20,514 bases of DNA, taken from Chloroflexota bacterium (GTDB taxonomy: Bacteria; Chloroflexota; Dehalococcoidia; UBA2979). Below, one piece after another: positions 6,723-13,880 of this stretch. The notes under the pieces are model-generated. The model saw only the letters and a list, made by a program, of their open reading frames with translations, made no database searches and was not told the DNA's origin. The stretch's first letter is position 1; the number at the start of each line of letters is the position of its first letter. Made by a program: the position numbers and the translations under genes. The stretch lies in the NCBI GenBank assembly GCA_016875695.1, contig VGPB01000011.1:1-20514 (forward strand), read 5' to 3'.

Positions 6723-7940
6723 GTGGACTGGAACGACAGTGCAGAGCAGGCCGCGTTTCGCGCGGAGGTGCAGCGGTTCGTGCGCGAGCGGCTGCCGGCG
6801 TACTACCGCGACACGGCGGTGCAGCGCGGCTTCATCGAGGAAGCCGAGCGCGACTGGCAGTGGGACATGATGTACGGCGAGGGCGAGCGCCAGGGCGCCG
6901 CGCAGGCGTGGGCGACGGCGCTGGCGGAGCGCGGGTGGGGCGCGCCGCACTGGCCGCGGGAGTACGGCGGCGCCGGGCTGTCGAGCATGGAGCAGTTCAT
7001 CCTGCGCTGGGAGCTCGCGAGCGCCGACGCGCCGGTGATCGGCGGCGGCGGCACGTCGCTGCTGGGGCCGACGCTGCTGGTGCACGGCACCGAGCAGCAG
7101 AAGCAGCAGTTCCTAGCGCCGACGCTGCGCGGCGAGATCCTGTGGGCGCAGGGCTACTCGGAGCCGGGCGCAGGCTCGGACCTCGCGTCGTTGCAGACGC
7201 GCGCCGTCCGCGACGGCGACGAGTACGTGATCAACGGCCAGAAGCTGTGGACCTCGGCGGGGCACAAGGCGAACTGGATCTTCATGCTCGTGCGCACGGA
7301 CCCGAACGCGCCGAAGCACCGCGGCATCAGCTTCATGCTGGTCGACATGCGCACGCCGGGCGTTAGCGTGCGGCCGATCGAAAGCATGAGCTGGCGCCAC
7401 GCCACGAACGAGACGTTCTACGAGGATGTGCGCGTGCCCGCGGCGCAGGTCGTCGGCGAGCCGAACCGCGGCTGGTACGTCGGCATGACGCTGCTCGACT
7501 TCGAGCGCTCATCGATCGCGAGCGCGGTGGCGCAGCGCCAGCAGCTGGCGCAGCTGCTCGAGCACGTGCTGGCGGACCGCTCGCCGCACCGCGCGCCGCT
7601 GCTGCGCGCGGAGCTCGCGGAGCGGCGCGTCGAGGTGGAGGTGCTGTTCAATCTTTCGCTGCGCATCGCCTCGATGCAGGCGGCGGGCATGATTCCGAAC
7701 TACGAGGCGTCGATGGGCAAGGTGTTCTCGACCGAGCTCACGCAGCGCGTTGCGCGCACGGGCACGAAGGTGTTCGGTCTGTACGCGAATCTGTGGTCGA
7801 CGAGTGAGCCGCTGTCGCCGATGCACGCCCAGTGCACGCAGACGTACGTCGACCGCACCGTGGGCACGGTGACGGGCGGCTCGAGCGAGATCCAGCGCAA
7901 CATCATCGCGACGCGTGGCCTGGGTCTGCCGCGAGGCTAG
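6723..7940 (+). CDS. acyl-CoA dehydrogenase family protein
   Basis: A 405-residue FAD enzyme expected to oxidise an acyl-CoA to the enoyl-CoA and pass electrons to ETF. The sequence shows WPREYGG at 78-83, the first signature GYSEPGAGSDLASLQTRA (144-161), FYEDVRVP at 232-239 and the C-terminal TGGSSEIQRNIIA near 385-397, which lines the flavin and active site. GTG 6723 is supported by AGGAAGG seven bases upstream. It follows the CoA-transferase by 41 bases in the same direction, a likely operon. An insertion-like stretch rich in Trp and acidic residues at 43-60 is typical of the longer bacterial subfamilies that act on unusual acyl groups. Substrate unknown. Confidence 0.95.
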   Translation: MDWNDSAEQAAFRAEVQRFVRERLPAYYRDTAVQRGFIEEAERDWQWDMMYGEGERQGAAQAWATALAERGWGAPHWPREYGGAGLSSMEQFILRWELASADAPVIGGGGTSLLGPTLLVHGTEQQKQQFLAPTLRGEILWAQGYSEPGAGSDLASLQTRAVRDGDEYVINGQKLWTSAGHKANWIFMLVRTDPNAPKHRGISFMLVDMRTPGVSVRPIESMSWRHATNETFYEDVRVPAAQVVGEPNRGWYVGMTLLDFERSSIASAVAQRQQLAQLLEHVLADRSPHRAPLLRAELAERRVEVEVLFNLSLRIASMQAAGMIPNYEASMGKVFSTELTQRVARTGTKVFGLYANLWSTSEPLSPMHAQCTQTYVDRTVGTVTGGSSEIQRNIIATRGLGLPRG

Positions 7941-7993
7941 CCGGCGGCGCGGCGGACGTGACGCCGCCGCGGGTGCACGAGGCGGATTTCGAT

Positions 7994-8068
7994 TGGTAGG
8001 CCCGCTCGGATTCGAACCGAGGACCGATGGATTAAAAGTCCACTGCTCTACCACTGAGCTACGGGCCC
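7994..8068 (-). tRNA. tRNA-Lys (anticodon TTT)
   Basis: On the minus strand a complete cloverleaf runs from 8068: acceptor GGGCCCG/CGGGCCT, D-arm GCTCAGTGGTAGAGC, and anticodon stem GTGGA/TCCAT with loop CTTTTAA. The anticodon TTT lies at 8036-8034. The T-arm is CTCGG-TTCGAAT-CCGAG, the discriminator is A, and CCA is encoded at 7996-7994. It sits antisense between the acyl-CoA dehydrogenase and the binding-protein gene. Confidence 0.95.
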
Positions 8069-8074
8069 AGGCCG

Positions 8075-8103
8075 AATCTAGCGACGGCGTTCGGCGTCGT
8101 CCA
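8075..8103 (-). promoter_or_regulatory. promoter of tRNA-Lys
   Basis: On the minus strand TGGACG (8103-8098) and TAGATT (8080-8075) are 17 bases apart. The -10 ends six bases before the tRNA 5' end. The -35 matches four of six consensus bases. Confidence 0.55.
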
Positions 8104-8217
8104 TCGCGCAGGCGGGCGCCACACAAGCGGCGACGCCGGAGCGCGCCCGCATCGATCGCTGGAGCGCGAACGACGGCCGAGGTTCGCCCCGGACAGGCGT
8201 CCGTGAGGGGGCAGGCG

Positions 8218-8261
8218 TATAGTCATCGCAACACGTTTGTGATGCAGGGTGGGAGGAGACC
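8218..8261 (+). promoter_or_regulatory. promoter and leader of the first solute-binding protein gene
   Basis: TATAGT (8218-8223) is a good -10, followed by a 38-base segment ending in GGGAGGAGACC before the ATG. The same TATAGT, the same 38-base spacing and about 27 of 38 leader bases recur before the second binding-protein gene at 20155. GTGAGGGGG just upstream is also shared. No convincing -35 is present, so an activator or another sigma factor may be used. Confidence 0.6.
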
Positions 8262-8305
8262 ATGGCAGAGCGCATTGAGGCGACGGGCAGTCGGCTCGGG
8301 CGGCG
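8262..8305 (+). repeat. direct repeat, copy 1: start of binding-protein gene
   Basis: The first 44 coding bases are identical, including wobble positions, to 20199-20242. Divergence starts at codon 15. Conservation at silent sites implies recent duplication, gene conversion or selection on the nucleotide sequence. Confidence 0.9.
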
Positions 8306-10040
8306 CACGTTGTTGCGCGTGACCATCATCGGCGCCGGTGGGGTCGCCGCCGCCGCGCTCCTCGGGTGCGGGGGTGGCGATGAGGACGAGCCCCAAGCGG
8401 CTGCGCCGGCAGGGGGCGCCGGCACCGCGGCAGCGGTTTCGACGATCGGTAAGTTCGTTAAGGACGACGCGCTGCCTTATCCGTACAACTTCCCGGAGCC
8501 CGCGGGTAAGACACCCAAGCCCGGCGGCGTGATGACCGTCGCTGCTACCTGGGACGTCGCGGACATCGACCCCACTAAGTCCGCCGCCGGCGGCACTGTC
8601 ACCATCCCCAACATGTTCTACAACCGCCTCATCGGCATCCAGCGCGGCCCGAAGGCCGACGTGTTCAACGCTCCGATCCTGGAGCCGGAGCTCGCGAAGT
8701 CGTGGGAGCGCACTCCAGACGGGCTGATGTTCACGTTCAAGATCCAGGACGGCATCAAGTGGCAGAACCTCTCGCCGCTCAATGGCCGCCCCTTCGTCGC
8801 CGCCGACGCCCGCTTCGCTATGGAGCGCTACGCCAGCACCGGTGTGCACCGCCAGTACTACGCGAACGTTGCCGGCTACGAGGTCCCCGACGCCACCACG
8901 CTGCGCGTGAAGATGTCGCGCCCGGTCGCCGACTTCCTCAACCCGCTCGGCAGCAACAAGCAGACCGTCTTCCCGCGCGAGCTCGTCGACGACGGGACGA
9001 TCTCGAAGCGCGGCATCGGCACGGGGCCGATGATCCTCAAGGACATGGTCGCGAGCTCGAAGGTCACCTTCGACAAGAACCCGGACTACTGGGAGGGCAA
9101 GGTCCTGCTCGACGGGTTCGAGTTCCGCATCCAGCCGGACCACGCGGCACGCCTCGCCGCGTTCCGCGCCGGCCAGGTGGAGTACGCCTACTCGGTGGTG
9201 GCCACGTTCTCCGATCTCGCCGCGCTCAAGCGCACCAACCCGGACATCCAGGTCAACCTCCACCCCACAGTCGCCTCGCTCTCGTTGGCGATGAACAACC
9301 AGCTTTCGAAGTACCAGGACGTGCGGGTACGGCGTGCCATTTCCTTGGCGGTCGACCGCCCTGTCATCCTGCAGCTCGTTTACGAGAACATGGGCAAGGC
9401 CCTGAACAACATCCCCTGGTCGTACGTCTTCGACAAGGAGCCGACCTTCCAATCGGGCAATCTCGGCAAGTGGGCGACACGCAACGTCGCGGAAGCGAAG
9501 GCGCTGCTCGCCGCCGCCGGCGCCGAGAAGCTCGTGCTCAACAACATCTTCTACGCTTACGATTCGAACTTCGAGAAGCTGCCCGAAGTGCTGATCCCGC
9601 AGCTGCGCGAGGCCGGCATCACCGTGAGCGGCGGCAAGGTCGACTACACCGAGTTCAACTCCCAGTGGACCGGCGCCAAACTGCCCGACTTCTCCACCTC
9701 CGGCTGGGCTACGCAGGGCTATGACCCGGACAACTGGTTCTACGGCCAGGTCCACTCCAAGTCCCCGGGCAACCGCTGGCAGTTCAAGGACCCCGAGATC
9801 GACGCGTGGGCCGAGGCGCAGCAGGTGGAGCTGAACGCCGAGAAGCGCAAGGAGCTCTGGCGCAAGATCTGGGACAAGGACCTCGACCAGGCCTACCGCC
9901 CGCCGCTGGCGAGCGGCCTGGGCATCCAGGTGTACCAGCCCTGGATGCGCGGGATTCGCTGGACCGGCACCATTCCGGGCGACAACAGCTCCTACTACAG
10001 CTGGGGCGACCAGGTCTGGTACGGCTGGCTCGACAAGTAG
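8262..10040 (+). CDS. ABC transporter substrate-binding lipoprotein (family 5, peptide/organic-solute type), Tat-exported
   Basis: A 592-residue extracellular solute-binding protein. The N-terminus has a twin-arginine signal (GRRTLLRV, Arg14-Arg15), a hydrophobic stretch and a lipobox LLG-Cys36, so it is expected to cross folded via Tat and be lipid-anchored. A Gly/Ala-rich linker leads into a family 5 fold: LEPELAKSWERTPDGLMFTFKIQDGIKW is spread over about residues 139-170, with VRRAISLAVDR near 360 and a C-terminal WGDQVWYGWLDK. This family delivers peptides, nickel, or diverse organic solutes to an ABC permease. No permease or ATPase is nearby. The ATG is fixed by GGGAGGAG upstream. It is a paralogue of the gene at 20199 and ends just before a strong hairpin. 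Confidence 0.95.
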   Translation: MAERIEATGSRLGRRTLLRVTIIGAGGVAAAALLGCGGGDEDEPQAAAPAGGAGTAAAVSTIGKFVKDDALPYPYNFPEPAGKTPKPGGVMTVAATWDVADIDPTKSAAGGTVTIPNMFYNRLIGIQRGPKADVFNAPILEPELAKSWERTPDGLMFTFKIQDGIKWQNLSPLNGRPFVAADARFAMERYASTGVHRQYYANVAGYEVPDATTLRVKMSRPVADFLNPLGSNKQTVFPRELVDDGTISKRGIGTGPMILKDMVASSKVTFDKNPDYWEGKVLLDGFEFRIQPDHAARLAAFRAGQVEYAYSVVATFSDLAALKRTNPDIQVNLHPTVASLSLAMNNQLSKYQDVRVRRAISLAVDRPVILQLVYENMGKALNNIPWSYVFDKEPTFQSGNLGKWATRNVAEAKALLAAAGAEKLVLNNIFYAYDSNFEKLPEVLIPQLREAGITVSGGKVDYTEFNSQWTGAKLPDFSTSGWATQGYDPDNWFYGQVHSKSPGNRWQFKDPEIDAWAEAQQVELNAEKRKELWRKIWDKDLDQAYRPPLASGLGIQVYQPWMRGIRWTGTIPGDNSSYYSWGDQVWYGWLDK

Positions 10041-10055
10041 GGAGCGGCGCGGGGC

Positions 10056-10091
10056 ACTCGGCAGCGCAGGCGCGAGCCTGTGCTGCCGAGT
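10056..10091. terminator. strong hairpin, probable bidirectional terminator
   Basis: ACTCGGCAGCGCAGG (10056-10070) pairs with CCTGTGCTGCCGAGT (10077-10091) over 15 bases with one G-T pair and a six-base loop CGCGAG. It starts 15 bases after the stop of the binding-protein gene and ends four bases from the stop of the convergent small gene. There is no T-run on either side, as is common for high-GC terminators. Confidence 0.75.
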
Positions 10092-10095
10092 CCCG

Positions 10096-10239
10096 CTACC
10101 TGCTCGGAGGCGCGAGCTCGTCGCGCAGCCACGCCGTCAGCGCGGCGATGAACGCTTCGCGTCGCGGGCGCCGCTCGGCGTACTCGCGCAGCACCCACTC
10201 GGTTTCCTCGTCGATGTACGTCACGATCGCGCCGCGCAT
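10096..10239 (-). CDS. small acidic/basic protein, 47 residues, unrecognised
   Basis: ATG 10239 to TAG 10096-10098 encodes a protein that starts MRGAIVTYIDEETEWVLREY and continues as amphipathic helices with many charged residues (EAFIAALTAWLRDEL). It looks like coding sequence: codons end mostly in G or C and the helix pattern is regular. A short beta strand (GAIVTYI) followed by two helices recalls ribbon-helix-helix antitoxin-like or regulator proteins, but I cannot assign it. The in-frame stop TAA lies 14 codons upstream. A GGAG is 12 bases before the ATG, so the start is moderately supported. It is convergent with the binding-protein gene, sharing the hairpin terminator. Confidence 0.55.
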   Translation of the reverse strand: MRGAIVTYIDEETEWVLREYAERRPRREAFIAALTAWLRDELAPPSR

Positions 10240-10331
10240 CGAACGCTTCGGCTCCAGTCGCGCTGTCGGGTGTGCGGGTTACGAGCTATGCTGCCGAGCC
10301 TCCGCGGCAAGCACTCGCGGGTGATGAACAT

Positions 10332-10502
10332 TCACGCTCCGCCGCCCGGCGCCGGCCCAGCAGACAGCGCCTCGTCGAGCACTGCTAGCACAGCGTTGAA
10401 CTCGGGGGATTCCACGCGAGCGCTGCTGAGGACGCGCAGCTGTTCGACGGTCAGTGTCGCCAGGCCGCGGCTGATGTGCGCGTCGGCGGTCGCCTGCAGC
10501 AC
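10332..10502 (-). pseudogene. C-terminal fragment of an unidentified protein
   Basis: The last 50-56 residues of a minus frame look like genuine protein: ISRGLATLTVEQLRVLSSAR, then ESPEFNAVLAVLDEALSAG, ending APGGGA and TGA at 10332-10334. Upstream of about 10502 the same frame becomes Arg-rich antisense of the integrase fragment. The real gene therefore seems cut there, exactly where the integrase fragment begins on the other strand. No domain recognised. Confidence 0.4.
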
Positions 10503-10957
10503 GTGGAGACGAAGACCGACGCGAGCAGCCGGGTAGCCGCGCTGCCGAACTTCGCGCACCGCGCGCTCATCGCGCACGCAGCTCGCCAGGCGCAGGACGC
10601 CGAGCGCGCTGGCGCGCTCTGGGGGGACACTGGGTTCGTGTTCACATCCCAGCGCGGGCGTCCGCTGCTGGGGCGCAACGTCTACCGCGCGTTCAAGGCC
10701 GACGTCGCCGCCGCGGGGTTCCCAGAGCTGACGCTCCACGACCTGCGGCGCACTGCGATCTCGCTCATGGCGGCGAGCGGCGTGCACCAGTGCGTCGTCA
10801 TGGCGATCGTCGGCCACACGCGAGCGTCCATGACGACCGAGGTCTACACGCACGCCAGCGTGGAGCAGCAGCGCTCGGCCGCTGAGTTGCTCGATGCTGC
10901 GGTAGGCCCCGGAACAGGACTCGCGGCCGCTGCAGAAGCGCCGCCGGACCGCGCCTA

Positions 10958-10958
<1 letters not shown>
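10476..10958 (+). pseudogene. tyrosine recombinase (integrase), C-terminal half only
   Basis: This 160-residue frame has the catalytic end of a phage-type tyrosine integrase. VETKTDASSR carries the beta-hairpin Lys. LTLHDLRRTA gives H88-x-x-R91, IVGHTRA gives His114, and VYTHAS gives the nucleophile Tyr124. Intact integrases are about 350-400 residues with an arm-binding and core-binding domain plus a first catalytic Arg. All of that is missing, so the protein cannot recombine DNA by itself. Good similarity starts near 10503; ATG 10476 is probably not a true start. The stop lies 24 bases from a tRNA 3' end, the usual position of an integrase next to its attachment site. Confidence 0.85.
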
Positions 10959-11015
<57 letters not shown>

Positions 11016-11016
11016 T

Positions 11017-11559
11017 TTGCTTGCTGAGCAAGGCGTCGACATTACCCTTCGACGCTACCAGGCCTACGAGACCGCGGCCGGCGAAACGATCTTGAGCGTT
11101 TCGCAGACCTACCCACCGACCGACGTCGCATCCTTTGTGGCCGCCCCACGTGCCGCTCCGGCAACGCCCAAACCGGACGACTTACCGCAGGTTCCCTGGA
11201 CAATCGAGGACTTCCTCACGCTCGTGAAGCTAGGGTTCCCAGTGCCGATGGCGGCGTTAAGCGCCTGTTCCGAAGCGCCAGATACCTGGGTGCCGTCGGG
11301 CGCCATCTACGCGCGCGCGGGTGTGACCTCGCAGTCCGGGGCCGGGCAATTGGCCGGCTTCGGCTACTCCGTCCGGACTAGGTTCAAGCGAGCCAACCAC
11401 CCATGGGAGACGCAATGGAAGGCCGGCGGCGAGAACGCGAACTACTACCGAGTGGCAGCGCCAACCGCACAAGCTTGGCTCGAGGCACTGGAGGTCTCTG
11501 AAGGTCACGGCGAGGCGACCAGGACGACCGAGTCTGCGACCGACTTTCACGATGACTAA
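11017..11559 (+). CDS. protein of unknown function, winged-helix-like C-terminal domain, start uncertain
   Basis: A 180-codon frame ends at TAA 11557-11559. Its sequence looks real from about RRYQAYETAAGETILSVSQT onward. A Pro/Ala linker follows, then a compact domain: PWTIEDFLTLVKLGFP, CSEAPDTWVPSGAIYARAG, TRFKRANHPWETQWK and NANYYRV. The pattern of helix, surface Trp, helix and a final basic wing resembles small winged-helix domains in actinobacterial hypothetical proteins. That is inference. There is no ATG before codon 78; the listed TTG start lies beside the tRNA fragment and has no ribosome binding site. The gene is probably cut at its 5' end by the integration junction. Confidence 0.5.
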   Translation: MLAEQGVDITLRRYQAYETAAGETILSVSQTYPPTDVASFVAAPRAAPATPKPDDLPQVPWTIEDFLTLVKLGFPVPMAALSACSEAPDTWVPSGAIYARAGVTSQSGAGQLAGFGYSVRTRFKRANHPWETQWKAGGENANYYRVAAPTAQAWLEALEVSEGHGEATRTTESATDFHDD

Positions 11560-11612
11560 GAAACCGTCGGGTTGTGCGGCCGGACCGGAGGCACGCCATC
11601 TGGCCATGGCGC

Positions 11613-11626
11613 CTACATGCATGTAG
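11613..11626. repeat. 14-bp perfect palindrome
   Basis: CTACATGCATGTAG is fully self-complementary. It lies in the gap between two convergent genes (stops at 11559 and 11660). It could be part of a terminator or a binding site; nothing else marks it. Confidence 0.35.
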
Positions 11627-11659
11627 CCACCGTGCCTGCGACAACCAGCCTAGAGCGGC

Positions 11660-12727
11660 CTACGTTGCCTTGCGCAACGCGTCGTCGAACAGTGACCGCG
11701 GCGGCTTCTCGCGCTGCAGCGCGGGGATCACGGCCTCGCCGATTAGTTCGATTGACCGCATGACCCGGTGGTGCTCGAGGCCGCCGAAGGTCATCAGCAT
11801 GCTCACGTGCGTCACTCCGGCAGCAATCAGTTCGCGCAGACGATCGACCACGTGCTCCGGCGTCGCGAATAGGTGCGAGCGGACCAGCTCCTCGTCGTCA
11901 AGATCGGCGCCGTTCGGGTCGAACTGCAGTCGCCCAGCCCGCACGTTGCCTGCGAGAAGCGACGGGACAGAGAGGCGCTGCCATCTGGCTTCGGGCAGAA
12001 CAGCGCGCGCCTCGGCTTCCGTGTCGGCGACGTGCACGTGCGTCTGCGCGACGATGTCCAGTGGTTCGCTTTGGCGACCGTGCCGGGCGCGCGCCCGGAC
12101 GTAGTCGGCGTACTGCGCTGCCAGCCGCGCGGGTGCCAGTGCGGCCGACGTAATCGGCGTCATTCCCAGTCTGCCCACTAGCTCGACTGACTCCGCGCTC
12201 GATCCGGCGACCCACAGAGGCGGGTGAGGCTTCTGGAGTGGTCTCGGCCACACCGTCGTGGGCTCGGGGACGCGCACGAAGCGGCCCTCGTACGTGAAGT
12301 CGTCCTCGGTCCACGCCTTCAACAGCACATCGAGCGCTTCGTCGAAGTGCGCGCGGTTCTGCGCGACGTCCACCGCGAAGCGCTCCTGCTCGAACGGCAC
12401 GAAGCCGCGTCCGATCCCGGCGATGAAGCGTCCGCCGCTCAGCTGATCGGCGACGGCAATCTCCTCCGCCAGTCGTAACGGTTGCCACTCGGGCAGCACC
12501 GCAACCGCGGTACCGACGCGTATCCGCGTGGTCGCCCGCAGGATCGCCAGCGCCTCGAGGATCGGCGAGGGGGCGATGCTGTAGTCGGAGAAGTGGTGCT
12601 CCGCGATCAGGCAGAAGTCGAAGCCCACGCGCTCCGCGAGCTGCACTTGCGCGAGTCCCTCTTCAAACACCTCGCGCCAGGGCCTGGCCCCCGCGTTCGG
12701 CCACTCGAGGAAGAGCCCAAACTGCAT
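11660..12727 (-). CDS. LLM-class (luciferase-like) flavin monooxygenase
   Basis: A 355-residue TIM-barrel enzyme of the bacterial luciferase-like superfamily. It starts MQFGLFLEWP and has the family's GFDFCLIAEHHFSDY (E43-H44-H45-F46, active-site region of FMN-type members), ILEALAILRATTRIRVGTAV-like strand, LSGGRFIAGIGRG (97-108) and PLWVAGSSAESVELVGR. Such enzymes use reduced FMN (or F420) and often O2 to attack organic substrates. A reductase partner is not in the window. ATG 12727 has GGAGG four bases upstream. It lies 75 bases downstream of a second LLM gene, probably in the same transcript. The EHHF motif favours an FMN-dependent monooxygenase; the substrate is unknown. Confidence 0.92.
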   Translation of the reverse strand: MQFGLFLEWPNAGARPWREVFEEGLAQVQLAERVGFDFCLIAEHHFSDYSIAPSPILEALAILRATTRIRVGTAVAVLPEWQPLRLAEEIAVADQLSGGRFIAGIGRGFVPFEQERFAVDVAQNRAHFDEALDVLLKAWTEDDFTYEGRFVRVPEPTTVWPRPLQKPHPPLWVAGSSAESVELVGRLGMTPITSAALAPARLAAQYADYVRARARHGRQSEPLDIVAQTHVHVADTEAEARAVLPEARWQRLSVPSLLAGNVRAGRLQFDPNGADLDDEELVRSHLFATPEHVVDRLRELIAAGVTHVSMLMTFGGLEHHRVMRSIELIGEAVIPALQREKPPRSLFDDALRKAT

Positions 12728-12802
12728 GTGTCCTCCGTCTCGCCCGGCTCGCGCCCGCCGCTCGCGGGCATCGGCGGTGCGTCTTACGCTGGTCGGAGCG
12801 CG

Positions 12803-13660
12803 TTACCGCGGCATCGCTTCGATGAACCGGCGCAGCGCGTCCAGGTGTTGCTCAGGCGAGCGGAAGCCGCTCCCCATCGTGTTAACCGAGAGGTGCGTCG
12901 CACCGGCCGCCTCGAATTGCCGCGCTCGTTCAACCGCGTTGGCGCTGACCGCTTGAATGCTCGCCTGGAATCCGATCCCCCCTGGGTCGCGTCCGGCGGC
13001 TCGGGCGACCGACCGCACTCGTTCGATGCTCTCCGCCAGGCGGGACGGGTCACGCTCCTGGGGGAACCAGCCGTCGGCAATGCGGCCGACGCGCTCCATC
13101 ACGACGTCGACTGTACCCCCGAGCCAGATCGGTATCGAGCGCCGCGGCGGCAGTGGGTTGATCCCCGCACCGACGAGGCGGTCATACGTTCCTTCGAAGT
13201 TCACGACTGGCGCTGACCAGAGCGCGCGCAGCAGCGCGATCTGCTCCTCAATCCTTCTGCCACGCGCGTGAAAGTCCTCGCCAAGCCCTGCGTACTCCGC
13301 CTCGTTCCAGCCAACGCCCACGCCAAGGCGGAGTCGACCGGCGCTCAGCACGTCCACCTCAGCGGCTTGTTTCGCCACGAGCGCGGTTTGGCGCTGCGGC
13401 AGGATCAGGATGCCGGTTGCGAACTCGAGGCGCTGCGTGATTCCGGCGAGATAGCCGAAGAGCACGAGTGGCTCGTGAAACATGGTCTCGTGGGTGTACG
13501 CGCCCGGGCGGAGCTGCCAATGCGAGGGATCCGCGCCAAGAACGTGGTCGTAGGCGACGAGGTGGTCGAAGCTCAGCGCTTCCACGCCGCGGGCGAAATC
13601 GCGGATTACGCCTGGGTCCGGCCCGATCTCCGTTTGAGGAAACACAACACCTATGCGCAT
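12803..13660 (-). CDS. LLM-class F420-dependent oxidoreductase
   Basis: A 285-residue protein starting MRIGVVFPQTEIGPDP, with FDHLVAYDHVLGADP (30-44), FATGILILPQRQT, LSAGRLRLGVGVGWNEAEY and IPIWLGG. This is the pattern of the LLM group commonly annotated as probable F420-dependent oxidoreductases (TIGR03619-like). It would transfer hydride from reduced F420 or flavin to an organic substrate. The ribosome binding site is poor (GGGGA before the ATG), so translation may be weak or depend on upstream translation. It is distinct from the neighbouring 355-residue LLM and not a recent copy. Both lie downstream of the tandem CoA-transferase in the same direction. Confidence 0.92.
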   Translation of the reverse strand: MRIGVVFPQTEIGPDPGVIRDFARGVEALSFDHLVAYDHVLGADPSHWQLRPGAYTHETMFHEPLVLFGYLAGITQRLEFATGILILPQRQTALVAKQAAEVDVLSAGRLRLGVGVGWNEAEYAGLGEDFHARGRRIEEQIALLRALWSAPVVNFEGTYDRLVGAGINPLPPRRSIPIWLGGTVDVVMERVGRIADGWFPQERDPSRLAESIERVRSVARAAGRDPGGIGFQASIQAVSANAVERARQFEAAGATHLSVNTMGSGFRSPEQHLDALRRFIEAMPR

Positions 13661-13724
13661 GGGGGTCCCCGAACCACTGACTCCGCAGCCGGGTCACAGC
13701 GTACAGCCGGTGCGAGATTAGCGT

Positions 13725-13823
13725 GGGGACCTGCTGCTCCTCCACGAAGACCCGCATCCGGATCGCGAGGGCGTCGCGTAGCTCGTGCGGCGTGCTTACG
13801 ACGCTCACCTGAAAGTCCGGCAC
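13725..13823 (-). pseudogene. GNAT acetyltransferase, first 33 residues only
   Basis: GTG 13823, with a clear GGAGG five bases upstream, begins MPDFQVSVVSTPHELRDALA and continues IRMRVFVEEQQVP. This is the start of GNAT acetyltransferases (..ALAIRxxVFVEEQxVP..). After residue 33 similarity ends abruptly, and the frame runs on out of phase through the next gene. The acetyl-CoA-binding core is absent. The gene has been cut by a deletion or rearrangement that joined it to the upstream side of the F420-type LLM gene. Confidence 0.75.
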
Positions 13824-13880
13824 GGGAGCCTCCGTCGCCCGCCGCCCGGGCGCCTGGCGCCTGGCCTACTCTCGCGTCGC

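Noticed and set aside
8223..9755. Long minus-strand ORF opposite the first binding-protein gene
   Set aside because: It is a high-GC shadow frame, rich in Arg/Val/Gly without domain pattern, and the plus strand carries a clear family 5 protein.
11017..11070. A full tRNA ending in the 3' fragment at 10983-11015
   Set aside because: No acceptor 5' partner, no D-arm and no seven-base anticodon loop with U33 could be fitted upstream. The CGTCGA hairpin here is not a tRNA arm.
13359..13724. Continuation of the GNAT frame toward 13359
   Set aside because: Beyond residue 33 it is Arg/Pro-rich antiphase reading of the F420-type LLM gene, not acetyltransferase.
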